A DNA stretch of 13,982 nucleotides, taken from contig CBFICO010000064.1 of the NCBI GenBank assembly GCA_965661115.1, positions 1 through 13,982 of the forward strand. The letters run 5' to 3'. Source of the stretch: UBA6770 sp965661115. Its GTDB lineage: Bacteria; Bacteroidota; Bacteroidia; Flavobacteriales_G; Salibacteraceae. The notes under the pieces are model-generated. The model saw nothing but the letters and a program-made list of their open reading frames with translations. It made no database searches and was not told the DNA's origin. Within the stretch, counting starts at the first letter, position 1, and every line of letters begins with the position of its first letter. The translations under genes and the position numbers were made by a program. This document shows, piece after piece, positions 1 to 9,542 of this stretch.

Positions 1-3000
1 AGCTTCAGTGGTATCTGCACAACCGTTGTTTGCAGTAAAGGTATAAGTCAATGTATCTATTCCTGGTGTTGCAAATTGTGGGAAGAAGGTTCCACTAAAT
101 ACTCCATTACCATTGTAAACTCCCGTTCCACCAGTAGTAGGACTACCTTCAACTAACTGATATGGTCCTTCATTTTTACAGAAACCTGGAATGGCTGAAA
201 GAGTTGCAACTGGCGCTAGTAATACATCAAAAGTTTGATTAGCTGTATCCGTACAGCCTGCACTATCCGTAAAGATATAAGATACATTGTACGTGCTACC
301 AGCTAGGGCAGAATCTGGATTAAATACGTNNNNNNNNNNCAGTATCGTTCACCAAGTATACCTCACCGTTTGAAGTAGCTGAGCCATTGAAACTGATAAA
401 GCTACCGCCCGTTAACGTAAACGAAGTGCCATTTTCACAAATATCTGGAACAGCATTTAACGTTACAATTGGCAATGGATTAACTAACGCAAATTGCGAA
501 GCAGAATCACTGCATCCATTGGTATCGGCAGCAACGTACCAAATTTGATGCGCACCCGAACCCGCAATAGTTGGGTTGAAAGTATTTCCAATTATTCCTT
601 TACCTTTTAGAATAGTGGTAACGGAACCTCCAGTAGCACTAACTTGTGGTGCCTGAATTGCAATTGACTGTACATCTTCGCAATAACCGTTACTCGCAAA
701 CGAGTTAAAGGTTACTTGAGGTGCAGCTTTTATTTCAATGTTGCTAGTAGCTGAATCGATACAGCCAAATGAACTCGTAAAGACATAGGTTATAGCCGTT
801 GTGCTTGCACCAGGAATGCTTGGATCAAAGTATCCATTAGTAACTCCAGCTCCTTTGTACAAGCCTGTTGCTCCTACAGGAGTTCCTCCTATTAGGAAGA
901 AGGTATCCAAGTTTTCACAAATAGGATTAAATGGTGATAATCCAACAATAGGTTGTGGGTTTACAACAATGCTGAATGACGTATCGTTAAAACAACCATT
1001 GTTTTCTAGATTATAGGTAACAATGTGTGTACCTGCTTTGGCAACTTGAGGTTCAAACTTAAGGCTATCGTTATAGATACCTTTTTGGCCTGAGTACCAT
1101 GCATTACCTGTACCAGAGCCAACAGTTAAAGAAACTACAGGATCTGCCTCACAGAAAACAGGAAGCGAAGGTGATAATGTGATAATAGGAATTGGATTCA
1201 CCACCATAGTATCCCAAGCTGTATTGGTACATCCATTTGCATCGGTGTACGTATAGCTTAAGCCATCTAACCTAGCAGAGTTAGCATAAGAAGTATAGTT
1301 GTTATTACTTACTCCATTACCTGCGAAACATCCTCCTAGTGGAGCACCACCGGTTAACGCTATAGAAGTTGGTCCATGACAAATAGTATCTATTGGTAAA
1401 GTAACTGTAACAATAGGTAAAGAATCGATAGCAAATACCTGGCTAGCTGAATTAATACATCCGTTACCATCTGTGAAGGTGTAAATGATAGTATCTATAG
1501 CCCCACCTCTGTTTGAAGTATTCAGTATGTAATGTGGACCTAAATTAGAAACGACTCCATTAGTTAATGAAGTATATACTCCACCTGCAGGGAAACCTCC
1601 AACTAGTGTATCGTTCAGAATATCCTCACAAACAGGATTAAAGGAAGCTAAACTCACAAATGGAACCGTATCCACCTGAATAGAATCTATCGCAGACGCA
1701 CTACAACCATTTGTATCCGTAAATTGGTAAGTAATATATTTTAATCCGGTATTTGAAATGCTAGTGTAAAGCGTATCACCTAAAACACCAGTACCTGAAT
1801 AGATACCAACTTCACTTGGATGGGCTACCACAGGATTACCTAGATTAATAGCAGTTTTTTCTTCATTAAAACAGATTGAACCCAATGGTTGAGTGAAGCT
1901 AACCACAGGAATGGTATCAATGTAGATATTATCAGAAGCCGTATCGATACAACCGTAAACGTTATCTACCATGTAGGTAATAGAATTTGCTGCTTTTGGC
2001 GTTCCTACACTTGGAACAAACGTAGTGTCATTAATAATTGCTGGCCCGCTGTATATACCTCCAAACGGATTAGCAACCGTTAGTGTAAACGAATCTGCAT
2101 CTGCACAAACATCTGCAATTGGGCTAAACACAATACTTGGTTTAGGTCTTACGGTAATAGCAAATTGGTCATCTGCTTTACAACCATTTCCATCAGTATA
2201 TCTATAAGTAATTGTTTTGATTCCAACTGCTGCAATAGCTGGATCAAATGATAAACTATCAGTGGTGTTAACTCCCAAACCTGAATAGGTTCCGTTAACT
2301 GGCAATACGGTTCCTGTAAGTGAAATTGAAGTATCGTTTACACAAATATCTGAAGGCGAAATAACCGAGAGTATTGGTAAGGTATCGACTACAATATCAA
2401 AAGTTACGGAGTCTGAACAACCTGTTAAGCTTGAGGTGTATTTGTATTGAATATGACTTGTATCTCTTCCTGCTACTGCTGGGATGAATCTATTAGCTAC
2501 AACCGATCCATTTATGGTGTCAGAGTAAACTCCTACTCCACCGGAGTTTGGTAAACCATTAGCAAGCGTAAAAGCTGCTGTATCAATACACATTGCAGCA
2601 AGGGGCGAAGCGGTAACAAATGGCTTAGCTTTTACATCGATAACTTTTGAAACACTGTCACTACAACCAAATCCGTTGGTAAACACATAGTGAATAGTAT
2701 CTGAAGTAACAAAGCTTGAAGGCTGATAGGTACTATCGTTTAAAATCTGAGTTCCAAAGAAATAACCTCCAGCAGGTGAACCTTGATTTAGTGTTTGGAT
2801 AGGTGTATTGTCACAAATTGCTCCTAAGTTTCCAATAGCGGCCAAAGGATTTGGATTCACCCAAAGTGTATCTCTTGTATCAGTCATACAGCTTCTTACT
2901 GTTCTTGTGTAAGTTATAACATGTTCTCCCGTATTTAATAACTGAGGGTTCATGATATTTGAGCTGATGCCGTTTCCAGTAAACACCCCATCATTAAATG

Positions 3001-3085
3001 GAAGGCCAACTAATAGTTCCGAAGTATCTTTATTACAGATCGTATCACTTCCAAATGCTGTTGCAATATCAAACACTGCTGTTAA
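1..3085 (-). repeat. Tandem array of at least 13 Ig-like repeats with paired cysteines (protein-level repeat)
   Basis: Each unit is about 75-83 residues. It opens with a strand such as (D/N)(T/P)xP(I/V)V, then a first Cys in the context (I/V)C(E/D/V), a G-G-x-Y-x-G-x-G-(V/I) turn, a F-x-P segment, (I/H)xY-x-(F/Y)T(D/S)xxGC with the second Cys, and a closing strand. Unit starts are near residues 1510, 1586, 1661, 1743, 1822, 1899, 1981, 2063, 2139, 2218, 2295 and 2378; a thirteenth starts near nt 224 and runs to the window edge. The two cysteines are 49-57 residues apart in units 1-11, which suggests one disulfide per domain. Unit 8 has an extra Cys (residue 2095). The units are well diverged in DNA, so this is an old array and not a recent expansion. 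The fold resembles the Ig/PKD-like stalk repeats of Bacteroidota surface proteins; no specific family is assigned. Confidence 0.85.
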
Positions 3086-6000
3086 CGTGTCCCATGGAAC
3101 TATAGAAGCGCTAGCACTATCCTGACATCCCAATGCATCGGTAACAGTAACTGAATAGGTTCCTGGCAATAATCCTGTTGCAACAGAATCGGTGGTTGCA
3201 GCTGGATCATTCCATATAAAACTGTAACCTGGTGTTCCAAGTTCTGCAACAGAAGCTAATCTACTAATAGTGTCAGTTGCACAAAGTGGTTTAACGCTAT
3301 CCGCAGCGAAAGCAATCCGTACTGAATTGATTTCAACTTGCATAAACGCACTATCTGATAACCCACCTTCGTCTTCAACGATAACAATTAAAGGCACTAG
3401 GGCATTAGTATCAATTAATGGTAAATGAATCTTCATGGATCGAGCTGAATCCCAGTAAGTAAGATTGTTGTTATAGAACTTAACCGAATCGTTTGGAATT
3501 AGGTTTGTATCTCCAGAGATCACTGAAAGTGTAAGTCTTAAAGTATCATCTAGGTCAATGTCGTTCACATAGAATACTAATGAATCACCGACCGCACCAG
3601 CACAAATGGTATCGTTTGCTATGGCCGAAATTGTAGGAGGTCCATTTTCGTAAATTAGGTCAACAATTATAGTAGCGGTATCCTCATTATTATCTCCACC
3701 TTCAGTTACTTCATAAGTAATGAAGTATGTACTATCTTGGTAGTAATTGAATTCATCTTCATCGTTAATAGTAAGGACACCCGTTAACGAATCCATTGCA
3801 AAAGTTTGGTCGATATTACCTGAAATCATTTGGTATTTGATTTCACTACCGTCAACGTCCCATGCTGTTGCATAAGCAGCAGTATCTCCGTTTTTCAAGT
3901 CTTCTGATACTTGGAAGAAAAGGGAGTCTTTACCATCTACAACATTTGGCGTTGCTATATTAACTAAGGTACCATGCGCTTGATTTGCAGTTACTTCGAT
4001 TAGCTCATTATTAACATTATCAAAATTGTAATAAGCAACTAACCCAGCAGAAGCAGTATCTACTCTTCTTCTGTAACTGTCAGCAATGTCAGCCGAATCT
4101 AGGGCAACACTCCAAATTTTTAGTTCATCAACAGATCCACCAAAATGCTCATCGTTCGCCCATGTTCTTCTTCCTACATACCCTACATTATTTGACGTGT
4201 TGTATGTTACGGTATGAGTGGTATCTATTTTACCATCGATATAAAGTGACATAGTAGATCCATTATGCGTTGCAGCTACATGGTGCCACTTACCATCATC
4301 TATCGAAGTTCTTCCGTTTCTATCATTGTTTTGACCAACCACTCGGATTGTTCCGTCAAAATCGTAAAAGAGAGCAAAGCGCGCATTGTTAGTACTCAAG
4401 TTTGAACCCCAGTTAACTATGGATGTACCTTTAGCACTATTGCCTGCGTTAACCCAAGCTTCTAGTGTTCTGGCAGAATTTCCAGTAGGAAAACCACCTG
4501 AAGGAAGCGTAATATACTGGTTAGATCCATTAAGCTTTAATCCTTCACCCATTCCAGCAAAAACAGTTTCAGTGGTATCGTTTTGAACCAATACTGCTAA
4601 AGTTGCTGTATCAGCATTTCCACTTAAATCGGTAACTTGATAGGTCAAGTATTTTATTGAATCAGTTTCATAATCGAGTGGTTGCATTAATTCAATAGCC
4701 CCAGAAGTGTCAATTAATTTGAACTCTCCTCCAAAGCCAGAAATTGGGTTAGCTCTTAGAATGTCTTCGTTATATTTTTCCCATCCCATTGTAAATGCAG
4801 CCGTATCTCCTATTAGGGCGCTTTCCGATACTTTCCATTCTATGGTATCTTGAGCATCACCCCATGTATTTCCAGCAAATCCAGTTAGAGTACCATCCAA
4901 TCCACTTGCATAATCCGTTAATACATTACCAGAAGAATCATTAAAGGTATAATATGCTACCAAGCCTGTTTCGTTTCCTTCAAGAGCAACTCTGTAAGAG
5001 TTATATATCTCTTGTTCTGTTTTTGCAACATTCCAAACTCTTATTTCATCAATATCACCTTCATAGTACTGGGAGAAGCCAGGTTTACCTCCAATAGTCA
5101 TAGGAGAAGCTCCTGTACTTGGATTAGACACTCCATTCGTTTTCGCAGCTTCAAAACCATCGACATACAGAATAAGCTCATTTGTCAATGTGTTATGTAC
5201 ACCTGCTATGTGATGCCATTTTCCATCATTTACATTAACTGTTCCTTCTGCCTGTTTTACTCCTCTAGAATCGAATCGAACATGTGGTTTTCCATTATGA
5301 ATAGCCAAACTGTAGTTTTGACGTCCAGTTGACATTCTTTTTTGGAGTATTCTTTTGTAAGCACCTGCAACTTGGCTCGTTTTAAACCATGCCTCAATGG
5401 TAAATGAATTCAAACTGAGATTAGCGCTGTGAGGAATATTTACGTAATCGTTGGATCCATCAAAATATAACTTGTTACCCAATCCAGCATAAGGAGCGAT
5501 TGTATCCAATCTATAAACTATAACTGAATCGAGTGTTCCATTACAGAACCCCTTTTCTACGGACACGAAATAGGTTTCGTTTGGTGTTGGAGTAAAGGTA
5601 AGGTTTATAGTCCCTCCTGTTCCTGCAATATCAGTAGTTTGCTCAGTCTGGGTGGTAGAGTCTACTATATTGTAAGTAACTCCCGCTTGGCTATTCACAA
5701 CAGGAATGGTTACCGACGAAGGATAACTAGTTAAGGTAGAAGTAAAATTTCCTAAGCTGATGTTGGAGTTTGTATCGTTTAAGTTGTTGATTTCATTGAC
5801 AACTCTAAACGTATCAGAAAAGGCTTCATCGCTATACCCATTATACCATCTTACGTAGTATAGCCCGTAATCTTCTACCAATATTTTTTCAGAGTTGGAA
5901 CCGCTAATTAAAACACTGTCTTTAAACCACTGAAAACTTGTAAGTGAATTTCCGCTGCAAGAAAAACCTGCAAACGTATTAGCAGTCAAACTATCAGTGG

Positions 6001-7612
6001 TACTTCCGGGGCAATAGGTGTTACTACCCGATATAGTTACTGAGTTCCCATTGACAGGACTTCCAACTACAATAGCACCAAACGCAGCTCCAGAACCTGC
6101 AGAAACATAGTTTTGAGGGCTTGCTCTACAACTAAAGTTTAACGAGCCTCCAGTTGTAAAAAAGTAAATACCAGGTGCCGTGGGAGCCCTAAATATTGCC
6201 GATTGTGTTCCAGAACAATTACAATAACCTCCAAAGCTCCTAATACATCTGCCAAACTTCCCTCTTACTCCCCAATAAATTTGAGTAACACAGCCAGGGC
6301 AAAAACTTCCACTTTGGTTAATACTATAATTAAAGGTAACCGTGAAAATTTGACCAGGAGAAAGAGTAGCAACCGTTCCTTGATTATCAATTTGGAGGTT
6401 AGTTATAGTGGTTAATCTACTTGCATAATTTCTACTGTAAGTTGTTGCAAAAGTCGGAGTTTCACAAGCCTGCTCAAAGTACTCAAATGCTCCTACGTCT
6501 TTACTACCACTTGTAGGAACCCCTCTTTGATCAACTCCTGGCGCATTTGTGGTATCTCCCGCATCTTTAGCCGCACTTGCAGAGTCAATTCCATAAACTA
6601 ATGTTGTTCCGTTGTAAAAACCAAGTGAGTCAAGAGGATTAGCTATACTGTTTGAATTACCAGCACCCGTAGCAGACATTGTGGCATCACTAGCTAGTGT
6701 GTAAGTTCTGGTAAGGTTTAATGTTCCTCCACCCGGATACACGTAGTAATTTCCAGTTGAAGCATCATTAAGAATACAATTTAATACGGTAAGGTTATAA
6801 GTAGCTCCGGTAAATGGCGCAAAAAACAAGCTTTTACCATTATTACTTTGAGATCCTCCTAAGACATTATCCGAAAACGTACAGTTAGTAAATTTTATAG
6901 TATGTGTTCCCCCAAAGGAATACATGTGAAAAGCCCCTCCACCATGATTTGATTGGTTTGCGTTTCCACTATTTCCAGAAAAAGTACAATTCTCCACCTC
7001 AACAGTAGAGTTTGAACCTTGATGACAAGCTAATCCACCACCATTGCTGTTATGTGAGTTATTAATAAAAGACGTCTGGTAGGCATAAAAGTCACCAACG
7101 CCAACATCTACTCCTCCGCCAGAGTTACCTGTTGAAATATTATCCTCTATGTTACATCTATATAAGTATAAGGCAGCAGCATTTAAAACCCTTATTCCTC
7201 CACCATTATTACTTGTTTTCCCGTTCATTATGGAAACATCGTAGAGCTTAACCGTTATGCCTGCCCCGATAATGTTTAATACATTGTAGGTGGCTACGTT
7301 TTTAGAACTATTGGCTTTGATTGCAATATCATTTGCACCACCACCGATAAGTGTAACACTGCTCGTAATATTAGGCAAAGCGCTGGAGAGAATAATATCT
7401 CCTGAAACATCAATGGAAATAGTATCTAGACCTGAACCATTTCCATTTGCCGTCGATATTGCCGAACGCAAAGTACCACCACCAGAATCTCCTTTTGAAG
7501 TAACGCTGATTAAGTTAGCTTGTGCAGTAAATGAAAACGTCAAAACCAATGCAAGTAGCAAACTCGAACATTGCGTCTGTCGCTGCCAAAACCTATCAAT
7601 GAAAACCTTCAT
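1..7612 (-). CDS. Giant secreted multidomain surface protein (beta-helix, LamG, cadherin-like, Ig-like repeats); 3' end outside window, internal gap
   Basis: Probably an exported cell-surface or matrix protein; adhesion or carbohydrate binding is inferred. Residues 1-32 form a signal peptide (hydrophobic LLLALVLTFSF, likely cleavage after AQA). Residues 33-380 look like a right-handed beta-helix: a TLRSAISTAN motif, repeated GGG(I/V/L/A) and CTFS(G/D)N elements as in polymorphic membrane proteins, and a closing DQRG...DVGAFEY motif. Residues 381-520 are cysteine-rich (FCPGC, CNC). Residues 520-700 are Ig-like. LamG-like domains lie at about 711-915 and 1020-1222 (both with DGKWHH), each followed by a cadherin-like segment. 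An SprB-like repeat lies at about 1440-1505 and Ig-like tandem repeats run from 1510 on. At least 2,500 residues are visible. ATG at 7612 is chosen because the signal peptide follows it directly. The frame changes across the 10-N gap, so the stop at 320-322 is not real. A type IX sorting domain is expected beyond the left edge but is not seen. Confidence 0.88.
330..339. other. Assembly gap of 10 Ns inside the giant gene
   Basis: Ten consecutive Ns interrupt the twelfth Ig-like repeat. The right side reads ...YLVNDT up to the gap. The left side resumes as VFNPDSALAG in a different frame if ten bases are counted. Both halves belong to one reading frame only if the true gap length is a multiple of three. 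Aligned to sibling repeats (NDTTFVP, NDSLKFEP), the flanks fit together with almost nothing missing, so the Ns look like a fixed-length placeholder. Whole extra repeats could also be missing. Confidence 0.95.
3647..5506 (-). repeat. Tandem duplication of a LamG + cadherin-like module (about 310 residues each)
   Basis: Copy A covers about residues 703-1013 and copy B about 1014-1322. Both begin with AG(L/M)G followed by L(Y/K)(F/L)(D/N)GSN(D/Q)Y and contain (I/L)EAW, DGKWHH(I/V)A, LYVDG or LYIDG, a (I/V)DE(I/L)(R/K)(V/I)W motif and GLVAYY(T/N)F. Each then continues into a matching segment with (V)SE..(I/N)GDTAA near its start and (I)xYxVT...DTAT near its end. LamG-like domains of the concanavalin A-like fold commonly bind sugars or proteins; cadherin-like segments usually act as spacers or Ca-binding domains. 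The whole section, from residue 691 to 1336, has no cysteine, unlike the flanking parts. Confidence 0.8.
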
Positions 7613-7766
7613 TCCTATCGTTTTAATTTCTAACGACCTATTGTTAATCCTAAAATCTATTCATAATTCAGCGCACAAACCCGAATCGCATCTTAAAACG
7701 ACACGATTAAAAATTTGTTAAACCTTACTAATCAGATCTTTAACCTAAAAATACAATGTTAAAATC

Positions 7767-7774
7767 CAAAATTA
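7767..7774 (-). promoter_or_regulatory. Possible -7 promoter element for the giant gene; intergenic 7613-7838
   Basis: On the minus strand this reads TAATTTTG, a match to the Bacteroidota -7 consensus TAnnTTTG. It would give a leader of roughly 150 nt before the ATG at 7612. No TTG-type -33 element is visible at the usual spacing, so support is weak. The rest of the 226-nt spacer is very AT-rich, and I see no convincing terminator hairpin for the Nudix gene that ends at its upstream side. Confidence 0.3.
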
Positions 7775-7838
7775 AAATAACGAAAAAATATTAATAGTTG
7801 GTTGTTAATTGTACATTAATTGATTTTTAATACCAAGA

Positions 7839-8486
7839 TTAGAAATAGAAGGTTGAAAATCTATCCTTTGCCAACCCAGAGATTAAATTTGTAATTGAAC
7901 GAAAACTATTTCCACTTACAAACTCAATAACTTTTTCCAAATCCACCCATTCAAGCGCATCTATGCCTTCTTCTAATTGTGGTTTAGCATTTTCTACTGA
8001 AGTAGCATTCATCATAAACCAATACGTAGGTTTTAATACCATTTCTACTTTATGAAAATAAGCATGGTAAGTAGTTCTATAAATCTCATTTGTGGTAAGC
8101 ATAACATCTACACCTGTCTCCTCCTCCACTTCTCTGAGTGCGGCAGATTTAATTTGTTCATTAACTTCTAGCTTCCCTTTTGGAAGGTCCCACTTTTGGT
8201 TTCTGTAAATGAGTAGAAGCTGTTGTTCTTTATTAATAACAATACCGCCAGCTGCTTCAATAATTCTAAAGTTTTTCTTGAATTCAGAAAACCCGTTTTC
8301 AATGAAAACTTTATAGGTTTTTTCTTCTTGTTCAGCTAACCAAATTTGCCAATTCGTTTTTTCTATAGCCTCATTAACCATTAATTCGGATGCGTCCTCA
8401 AGTCCGCTAAATAATTCACGATTTTGTACAACAACAAGCAAAATGTTGTTGAAGAAAACTTTATACATTTGGCCGCTCACGTCCAT
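7839..8486 (-). CDS. Nudix hydrolase family protein
   Basis: The protein has a full Nudix box at residues 104-126 (G104, E110, then REVEEETGV from R118), matching G-x5-E-x7-R-E-U-x-E-E-x-G-U, with the metal-binding glutamates present. Such enzymes hydrolyse nucleoside diphosphates linked to another group; the substrate cannot be told from sequence. The domain starts near residue 74 (FRIIEAAGGIVI), preceded by a 70-residue N-terminal part that begins MYKVFFNN at residue 7. Homologues I know from this phylum usually start with that MYK(V/I)F segment, so the true start may be the ATG at 8468 and not 8486. The gene is divergent from pyrE and lies upstream of the giant gene on the same strand, 226 nt away and so probably transcribed separately from it. 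Confidence 0.9.
   Translation of the reverse strand: MDVSGQMYKVFFNNILLVVVQNRELFSGLEDASELMVNEAIEKTNWQIWLAEQEEKTYKVFIENGFSEFKKNFRIIEAAGGIVINKEQQLLLIYRNQKWDLPKGKLEVNEQIKSAALREVEEETGVDVMLTTNEIYRTTYHAYFHKVEMVLKPTYWFMMNATSVENAKPQLEEGIDALEWVDLEKVIEFVSGNSFRSITNLISGLAKDRFSTFYF
8464..8471 (+). promoter_or_regulatory. Likely -7 element of the pyrE promoter
   Basis: TACATTTG matches TAnnTTTG exactly and ends 25 nt before the pyrE ATG, giving a leader of about 20 nt. TTG triplets at 8446-8448 and 8449-8451 could serve as a -33 element, but the 12-15 nt spacing is shorter than usual. The element lies inside the N-terminal coding part of the divergent Nudix gene. Confidence 0.4.
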
Positions 8487-8496
8487 ACTCTATTAA

Positions 8497-9138
8497 ATGG
8501 TTACTTCTAATGATGTATCGCTTAATGTAAGCGAATTTCTATTGCAAATAAAGGCAATTAAACTGCAGCCTAACGATCCTTTTACGTGGGCATCAGGAAT
8601 AAAATCACCTATATATTGTGACAACCGAAAAATTTTAAGCTACCCCAAAATCAGAACCTTTATTCGTCAAGAAATGGTTAAGGTGCTTGATGATAATTTT
8701 GGACGACCTGATGTTGTTGCTGGCGTTGCTACTGGTGGTATCGCTTTAGGCGCATTGGTAGCTCAAGAACTCGGATTACCTTTTGCATATGTGCGTGCTA
8801 AAAAGAAAGAACACGGACTATCTAATCAAATTGAAGGCTATATTGAAAAAGGACAAAGCGTAATTGTAATTGAAGACCTAATTTCTACTGGCAAAAGCTC
8901 TTTAAATGCGGTAGAAGCGCTTAGAGATTTTGGATGTAGCATAAAAGGAATGATTGCCATTTTTTCATACGGTTTAAAAGAATCAAAAAATAACTTTAAA
9001 GAAGCCAAGTGCCCCCTAGTTAAGCTGGCAGATTACGATACTATGATTACCAAAGCATTAGAATCTAACTACATCAATCAAGCGGAAGCTAAACTGTTGC
9101 GCAATTGGAAAAAAGACCCTCAAAACTGGCTAAAGTAA
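8497..9138 (+). CDS. pyrE: Orotate phosphoribosyltransferase
   Basis: Converts orotate and PRPP to orotidine 5'-monophosphate plus pyrophosphate, the fifth step of de novo UMP synthesis, in the cytoplasm. The PRPP-binding motif VIVIEDLISTGKSS is at residues 122-135, with the acidic pair E126-D127. The mobile catalytic loop is at about 100-114 (RAKKKEHGLSNQIEG, with the Lys cluster and H106). The N-terminal FTWASGIKSPIYCDNRK segment (29-45) is also typical. The length of 213 residues is normal for bacterial PyrE. The gene is divergent from the Nudix gene, and its stop codon overlaps the start of the SRPBCC gene (TAATG), which suggests co-translation. Confidence 0.97.
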   Translation: MVTSNDVSLNVSEFLLQIKAIKLQPNDPFTWASGIKSPIYCDNRKILSYPKIRTFIRQEMVKVLDDNFGRPDVVAGVATGGIALGALVAQELGLPFAYVRAKKKEHGLSNQIEGYIEKGQSVIVIEDLISTGKSSLNAVEALRDFGCSIKGMIAIFSYGLKESKNNFKEAKCPLVKLADYDTMITKALESNYINQAEAKLLRNWKKDPQNWLK

Positions 9139-9542
9139 TGACTACAATTGTAAGTGATAAAGTAAAGGTTGTAAAACCTGCTAAAGAAGTCTTTGAATAT
9201 TTGTTGGATATGAACAACATCTTACCACTACTCCCTGAAGAAAAAGTGGAAAACTGGAAAGGCGAAACTGACTCTTGTTCATTTTCAATTAAAGGTTTGG
9301 CGGGCATCGGAATGAAAAGAGAAAATTTTGAAGAATACAGAAAAATATCAATTGTATCTCACGGTAAAAACCCATTCGATTTTACTTTAGATATTTTCTT
9401 TGAGTCAATAAACGAAACAGAAACGAAAACTTTTTTAGAGTTCAATGCCAATATGAATATGATGTTGGAAATGATGGCCAAAACACCTTTAACAAACCTA
9501 TTTAACATGATGGCTGACAACTTAGCAACAAGGCTGGTTTAG
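9138..9542 (+). CDS. SRPBCC-fold (START/Bet v1-like) protein, function unknown
   Basis: A 134-residue protein that looks like a single SRPBCC helix-grip domain. It starts with a strand and VVKPAKEVFEYLLDMNNILPLLP (broken here as VVKPAKEVFEYLL plus DMNNILPLLP), the usual first strand and short helices. Beta strands follow in the middle (SCSFSIKGLAG; FDFTLDIFFE; TKTFLEFNANMN), and a long C-terminal helix closes the cavity. That C-terminal part is methionine-rich: seven Met between FNANMN and NMMADN. The ATG at 9138 is preferred over an in-frame ATG at 9105, because it overlaps the pyrE stop by one base and begins where the domain begins. The 3' end overlaps birA by 4 nt on the opposite strand. 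Ligand and role are unknown; the association with pyrE is positional only. Confidence 0.82.
   Translation: MTTIVSDKVKVVKPAKEVFEYLLDMNNILPLLPEEKVENWKGETDSCSFSIKGLAGIGMKRENFEEYRKISIVSHGKNPFDFTLDIFFESINETETKTFLEFNANMNMMLEMMAKTPLTNLFNMMADNLATRLV

Noticed and set aside
1..3085. DNA-level repeats or a CRISPR-like array in the repetitive region
   Set aside because: The periodicity is at protein level, with units of about 225-250 nt that have diverged in DNA. There are no short identical repeats with unique spacers.
5012..5332. Plus-strand open frame of 106 codons inside the giant gene
   Set aside because: It lies opposite the LamG coding sequence, has low-complexity Cys/Ile/Ser/Phe-rich composition and no recognisable domain. 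The minus-strand frame is clearly the coding one. The same applies to the other plus-strand open frames between 801 and 7721.
7613..7838. Rho-independent terminator or small RNA between the Nudix and giant genes
   Set aside because: The spacer has A/T runs but no GC-rich stem followed by a T tract on either strand that I could find by eye.
9105..9137. Upstream ATG extending the SRPBCC protein by 11 residues
   Set aside because: The extension would overlap pyrE by 34 nt and adds a basic stretch that is not part of the fold. The ATG at 9138 sits exactly at the pyrE stop and at the domain start.
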